This document shows positions 5,689-8,450 of a stretch of 8,450 nt of DNA, piece after piece. Position numbers and translations under genes: made by a program. Origin of the DNA: an uncultured Lachnospiraceae bacterium (GTDB taxonomy: Bacteria > Bacillota > Clostridia > Lachnospirales > Lachnospiraceae). A model generated the notes under the pieces. The model was given only the letters and a program-made list of their open reading frames with translations. It had not been told where the DNA came from and ran no database searches. Each line of letters opens with the position of its first letter. Within the stretch, counting starts at the first letter, position 1. The stretch covers positions 1 to 8,450 of the forward strand of contig CAKRHL010000084.1 of NCBI GenBank assembly GCA_934338765.1, given 5' to 3'.

Positions 5689-7401
5689 ATGATCTTTGCG
5701 GAGCATGCGTCTCTGGAGGAGAAGCTGCGGATATTATCGGATGCGGCGAAGTATGATGTTGCCTGTACCTCCAGTGGAGTTTCCCGGAAGGGGAAGGATG
5801 GACAGATAGGAAATACAAGTTCGGCGGGGATCTGTCACAGCTTCTCAGCGGATGGGAGATGCATTTCTTTGTTGAAAATTTTATTTACCAATGAATGTAT
5901 CTATAATTGCAAATATTGTATTAATCGCGTGACCAACGATGTTCCCAGAGCGACGTTTACTCCGGAGGAGGTTTGCGAGCTGACGATGGAGTTTTACCGG
6001 AGAAATTATATAGAAGGTCTTTTTCTGAGCTCCGGGATCATACAGTCGGCCGATCATACCATGGAGCTGATCTGTCAGACACTTCATGATCTCAGGACGA
6101 TCTACCGGTTCCATGGCTATATCCATTGTAAGGCGATACCGGGGGCTTCGCCAGAGTTGGTGGAGCTGGCAGGCTGGTATGCGGATCGTATGAGTGTCAA
6201 TATGGAGCTTCCTACGGCAGATGGTCTGCGTCAGCTTGCGCCTAATAAGGACCGCAGGCAGATTTTGACACCTATGCGTCAGATTCAGTCAGGAATGGAG
6301 GAGAGCCGGCAGGCACTTGGGATGAAGGGTGGTAACCGCAGTGCCTACTGGCATACCAGCCGCAGGCTGGGGAGAAGCATGCCGGATGGGATCAGCCAGA
6401 GGGCGGGTGCGCCGAAGCTGACGGGACTGCAGGATATATCAGGCAGAGCAGGACACAGAGTGGATATCCCAAAGGCAGAGAAACAGGGTATATCGGGTCA
6501 TAGCCGGATTGCATCGGAGCCGGTGGGATTGACTGGGACATCCGACAGAGCCTGTAAGACGCGGGGGACAGGGAAGCCGGAGGGTTTGCAGAAGGAGTCG
6601 GAGGCCGGGCAAGGTCAGAACGACAGTAAAGATATTATGAAGGAGGCTGCGGATCGGCAGAAGGCTGTGGCGGATGATCTGTATCTCCCTTCCTCTGCCG
6701 GGACGGCGGGGCTGACCCAGTGGCGGCATCATGATACGAACCGAGGATTTGTACCGGCAGGACAGAGTACACAGATGATCATTGGTGCCGGAGGGGAGAG
6801 CGACTATGAGATCATGTCTGTCTCGGAGGCGTTATATCAGAGATTTGATCTCAAGAGAGTGTTTTATTCGGCGTTTATTAATGTGAATCAGGATGCCTCT
6901 CTTCCTGCATTGGAGAGTGGACCGCCTCTGCGGCGGGAGCATCGGTTGTATCAGGCAGATTTTCTACTTCGGTACTACGGATTTGAGGCCGAAGAGCTGT
7001 TGTCACCGTCCAGACCGAACTTCAATGTATTTCTTGATCCAAAATGCGACTGGGCACTGGGACATATGGAGTCTTTTCCGGTAGAGATCAATACTGCGGA
7101 TTATGATACATTATTGCGTGTGCCGGGGATCGGTGTAAAGTCTGCCAGCCGGATCGTGAAGGCGAGAAGGACAGGTTCCCTGGACTATTCACATCTGAAA
7201 AAAATGGGAGTGGTATTAAAGAGAGCAGTGTATTTTATTACGTGTAATGGCAGGATGATGTATGACTTTCTCAAGGTGGATGAAGATTTTATCACGAGAC
7301 GGCTGGTAGGGGAGGAGAAGGAGCTGCAGAGGTATTATCAGCAGAGCCAGATCCATTATCAGCAGTTGTCACTGTTTGATTTTGCGGTAGATGCAGATTA
7401 G
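5689..7401 (+). CDS. Putative DNA modification/repair radical SAM protein with C-terminal helix-hairpin-helix
   Basis: From ATG 5689 the protein is 570 aa. The N-terminal LRILSDAAKYDVACTSSGVS is typical of the TIGR03916-type family (radical SAM protein linked to UDG). Cys70, Cys74 and Cys77 (ECIYNCKYCINR) form the CxxxCxxC motif that binds the [4Fe-4S] cluster used to cleave S-adenosylmethionine. A later family motif is FVPAGQSTQMIIGA (from about residue 354). Residues about 465-525 form a helix-hairpin-helix (VEINTADYDTLLRVPGIGVK), a DNA-binding module. The substrate is unknown; a role in DNA base repair or modification is inferred from the HhH, the partner gene and the LexA box. Family members are, as I recall, about 415-430 aa. 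The excess is a GC-rich, Gly/Arg/Ser/Gln-rich stretch at residues about 207-351, within the region between the SAM core and the PAGQST motif. The reading frame stays open and both flanks are normal. Confidence 0.88.
   Translation: MIFAEHASLEEKLRILSDAAKYDVACTSSGVSRKGKDGQIGNTSSAGICHSFSADGRCISLLKILFTNECIYNCKYCINRVTNDVPRATFTPEEVCELTMEFYRRNYIEGLFLSSGIIQSADHTMELICQTLHDLRTIYRFHGYIHCKAIPGASPELVELAGWYADRMSVNMELPTADGLRQLAPNKDRRQILTPMRQIQSGMEESRQALGMKGGNRSAYWHTSRRLGRSMPDGISQRAGAPKLTGLQDISGRAGHRVDIPKAEKQGISGHSRIASEPVGLTGTSDRACKTRGTGKPEGLQKESEAGQGQNDSKDIMKEAADRQKAVADDLYLPSSAGTAGLTQWRHHDTNRGFVPAGQSTQMIIGAGGESDYEIMSVSEALYQRFDLKRVFYSAFINVNQDASLPALESGPPLRREHRLYQADFLLRYYGFEAEELLSPSRPNFNVFLDPKCDWALGHMESFPVEINTADYDTLLRVPGIGVKSASRIVKARRTGSLDYSHLKKMGVVLKRAVYFITCNGRMMYDFLKVDEDFITRRLVGEEKELQRYYQQSQIHYQQLSLFDFAVDAD
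6307..6741 (+). other. GC-rich low-complexity insert inside the radical SAM gene
   Basis: It codes for residues about 207-351. By hand count G+C is 62% in 6301-6360 and 70% in 6361-6420, against 28% in 5881-5940 of the same gene. The protein is polar, Gly/Arg/Ser/Gln-rich and probably disordered. No inverted ends, intein motifs or clear long repeats were seen. Confidence 0.6.
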
Positions 7402-7515
7402 TATAACAGCTGCTTGATTTATGGATTATGAGACAAGCATTGTATTTAGAAAATAGTATGATTATATTATTTGCTGTGGTGCAGATGGCAGGGGAATGGA
7501 GGTTATCCGGGGACA

Positions 7516-8301
7516 ATGAAAGAAATGAGAATATACCGGTGTGATGATACACCGGAGGCCATCTTTACGGCTGTTTATGATGCGGGGAAATCTGCATATG
7601 GACACGACCATATCCGACTGGAGGTAAATATGCCGGAGGCAGAGCAGAATTACACTTTGTTTTCGGAATATGTGGATGTGACACCGGATGCGGACAAGAT
7701 GACAAAAGTGCTGCGCACCGTCCGGCGGCAGATCTCGCAGCAGGCATATGAATATATTATGGTGGCAGCAGGGAGCCGCCAGCCGGATAAGGCAGATGTG
7801 ATCTATCATTTTATCGTATATGGTTTTGCGTTGGGCAGCAAAGTGGCGGAGGCACTTCATATTCCCTGTGTCCAAAGGATGTTTGAGATTTACCGTAAAG
7901 CAAGGAATGAGGCACACTACTTCCTTGAGTTTATACGGTTTGAGGAAATATCCTGGCAGGATCATCCTGTATTATATGCAGTGATCGAACCGGAGAATGA
8001 GGTGATCGATATGGTTGCAGACCATTTTACAGACCGTCTGAATCCGGAATGGTTCATTGTCTATGATAAGAGCCATGCAAAGGCAGTGTTTCATAATCCC
8101 GGCAGGAGGTGGTATCTGCGTAAGCTGGAGCCGGAGGAGTGTCGGGCGTTAGACGAGTTGGAGCGCAGTGGCGGACAGGAGTATGCAGACTTGTGGAAAG
8201 CGTTTTTTGACAGCATAGTCATTAAGGAACGAGAGAATGTAGGACTGCAGAGAACCAATCTGCCGTTGCATTATCGGAAGCATATGACGGAGTTTCATTA
8301 G
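7516..8301 (+). CDS. DUF4130 family putative DNA repair protein (TIGR03915-type), partner of the radical SAM protein
   Basis: The conserved part begins at MRIYRCDDTPEAIFTAVYDA. The frame is open from a TTG at 7471, but ATG 7516 (261 aa) or ATG 7525 (258 aa) fits the family. GGAGG at 7498-7502 is 13 nt before 7516 and CGGGGA at 7508-7513 is 11 nt before 7525, so the start is uncertain by three codons. DUF4130 features seen are RKARNEAHYFLEFIRFEEI (from residue 127), then HPVLYAVIEPENEVIDMVAD and RLNPEWFIVYDKSHAKAVFH. In many bacteria this family sits next to, or is fused with, a uracil-DNA glycosylase domain, and it is the constant partner of the upstream radical SAM gene; its biochemical activity is unknown. 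Here it is a stand-alone form. It lies 114 nt after the radical SAM gene with no terminator, so it probably shares the LexA-controlled promoter. Confidence 0.88.
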   Translation: MKEMRIYRCDDTPEAIFTAVYDAGKSAYGHDHIRLEVNMPEAEQNYTLFSEYVDVTPDADKMTKVLRTVRRQISQQAYEYIMVAAGSRQPDKADVIYHFIVYGFALGSKVAEALHIPCVQRMFEIYRKARNEAHYFLEFIRFEEISWQDHPVLYAVIEPENEVIDMVADHFTDRLNPEWFIVYDKSHAKAVFHNPGRRWYLRKLEPEECRALDELERSGGQEYADLWKAFFDSIVIKERENVGLQRTNLPLHYRKHMTEFH

Positions 8302-8327
8302 AGTTCACAGAATTTTCACAAAAATTA

Positions 8328-8354
8328 TTAGCACTCCCTCTTGACGAGTGCTAA
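8328..8354 (+). promoter_or_regulatory. CIRCE element (HrcA operator)
   Basis: A perfect inverted repeat, TTAGCACTC (8328-8336), nine-base spacer, GAGTGCTAA (8346-8354), identical to the CIRCE consensus. HrcA binds it and represses class I heat-shock genes. It implies that groES-groEL or hrcA-grpE-dnaK begins just beyond the window. Confidence 0.97.
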
Positions 8355-8369
8355 CAGAAGTGGTATAAC
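8341..8369 (+). promoter_or_regulatory. Heat-shock operon promoter overlapping CIRCE
   Basis: The -35 TTGACG (8341-8346) lies in the CIRCE spacer and second arm, and the -10 TATAAC (8364-8369) follows after 17 nt. HrcA bound to CIRCE would block the -35. Transcription should start near 8376; the remaining ~75 nt to the window end are leader, and no credible gene start was seen in them. Confidence 0.85.
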
Positions 8370-8450
8370 ATATTACAGAACAAGGGAAGAGGTAATAGGA
8401 AGTCAGAAATGACCGGGACTTCATCCTACTTGCTCTGAGAAGAACAGTTC

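Noticed and set aside
6307..6741. An intein or inserted mobile element in the radical SAM gene
   Set aside because: No Cys/Ser start with a His-Asn end block, no terminal repeats, and the composition is low-complexity.
8409..8438. A nine-codon ORF in the heat-shock leader
   Set aside because: It is short enough to occur by chance; no run of regulatory codons and no attenuator hairpin was seen after it.
8442..8450. GAACAGTTC palindrome as a LexA site
   Set aside because: The half-sites are separated by one base instead of four.

Overview
The window looks like chromosomal DNA of a low-to-mid GC anaerobic Firmicute, most likely a Lachnospiraceae-type clostridium. The evidence is strong purine-rich Shine-Dalgarno (SD) sites, BspA-type leucine-rich-repeat surface proteins, a Firmicute-type LexA box, a perfect CIRCE element, and a radical-SAM/DUF4130 pair typical of Clostridia. 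No genus is claimed.

Left part (1-3620, + strand): a cell-surface block. It holds the 3' end of a BspA-like LRR protein, a lipoprotein with a clear lipobox, a complete secreted BspA-like LRR protein, and a secreted or membrane protein of unknown function with two hydrophobic segments. Spacing is tight (about 27 nt, 72 nt and 65 nt) and no terminator is visible between them, so they may be one transcript.

Middle (3700-5302): a hypoxanthine-DNA glycosylase (UDG-superfamily family 6) on the + strand converges on a minus-strand Rpn locus. The Rpn protein (272 aa, PD-(D/E)XK nuclease) has a second strong SD and ATG inside its gene. These would give a separate 68-aa C-terminal protein, as in known RpnL/RpnS gene-within-gene toxin-antitoxin and anti-phage systems. 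Just downstream is a free-standing 76-aa paralogue of that C-terminal part, with its own SD. It shares a 52-bp exact direct repeat with the full gene that starts near the internal start codon, and it has a different number of four-residue repeats. This is the most unusual structure in the window: possibly a spare or immunity tail, or a cassette that can be recombined into the toxin gene.

Right part (5616-8301, + strand): a sigma-A promoter with a LexA/SOS box over the predicted transcription start, then a radical SAM + helix-hairpin-helix protein of the putative DNA modification/repair family. It carries an unusual GC-rich insert of about 145 aa. After it comes its usual partner, a DUF4130 (TIGR03915-type) protein. 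With the nearby glycosylase this looks like a DNA damage response module.

Far right (8328-8450): a perfect CIRCE operator embedded in a promoter, the start of a heat-shock transcription unit (groESL or hrcA-grpE-dnaK) whose genes lie outside the window.
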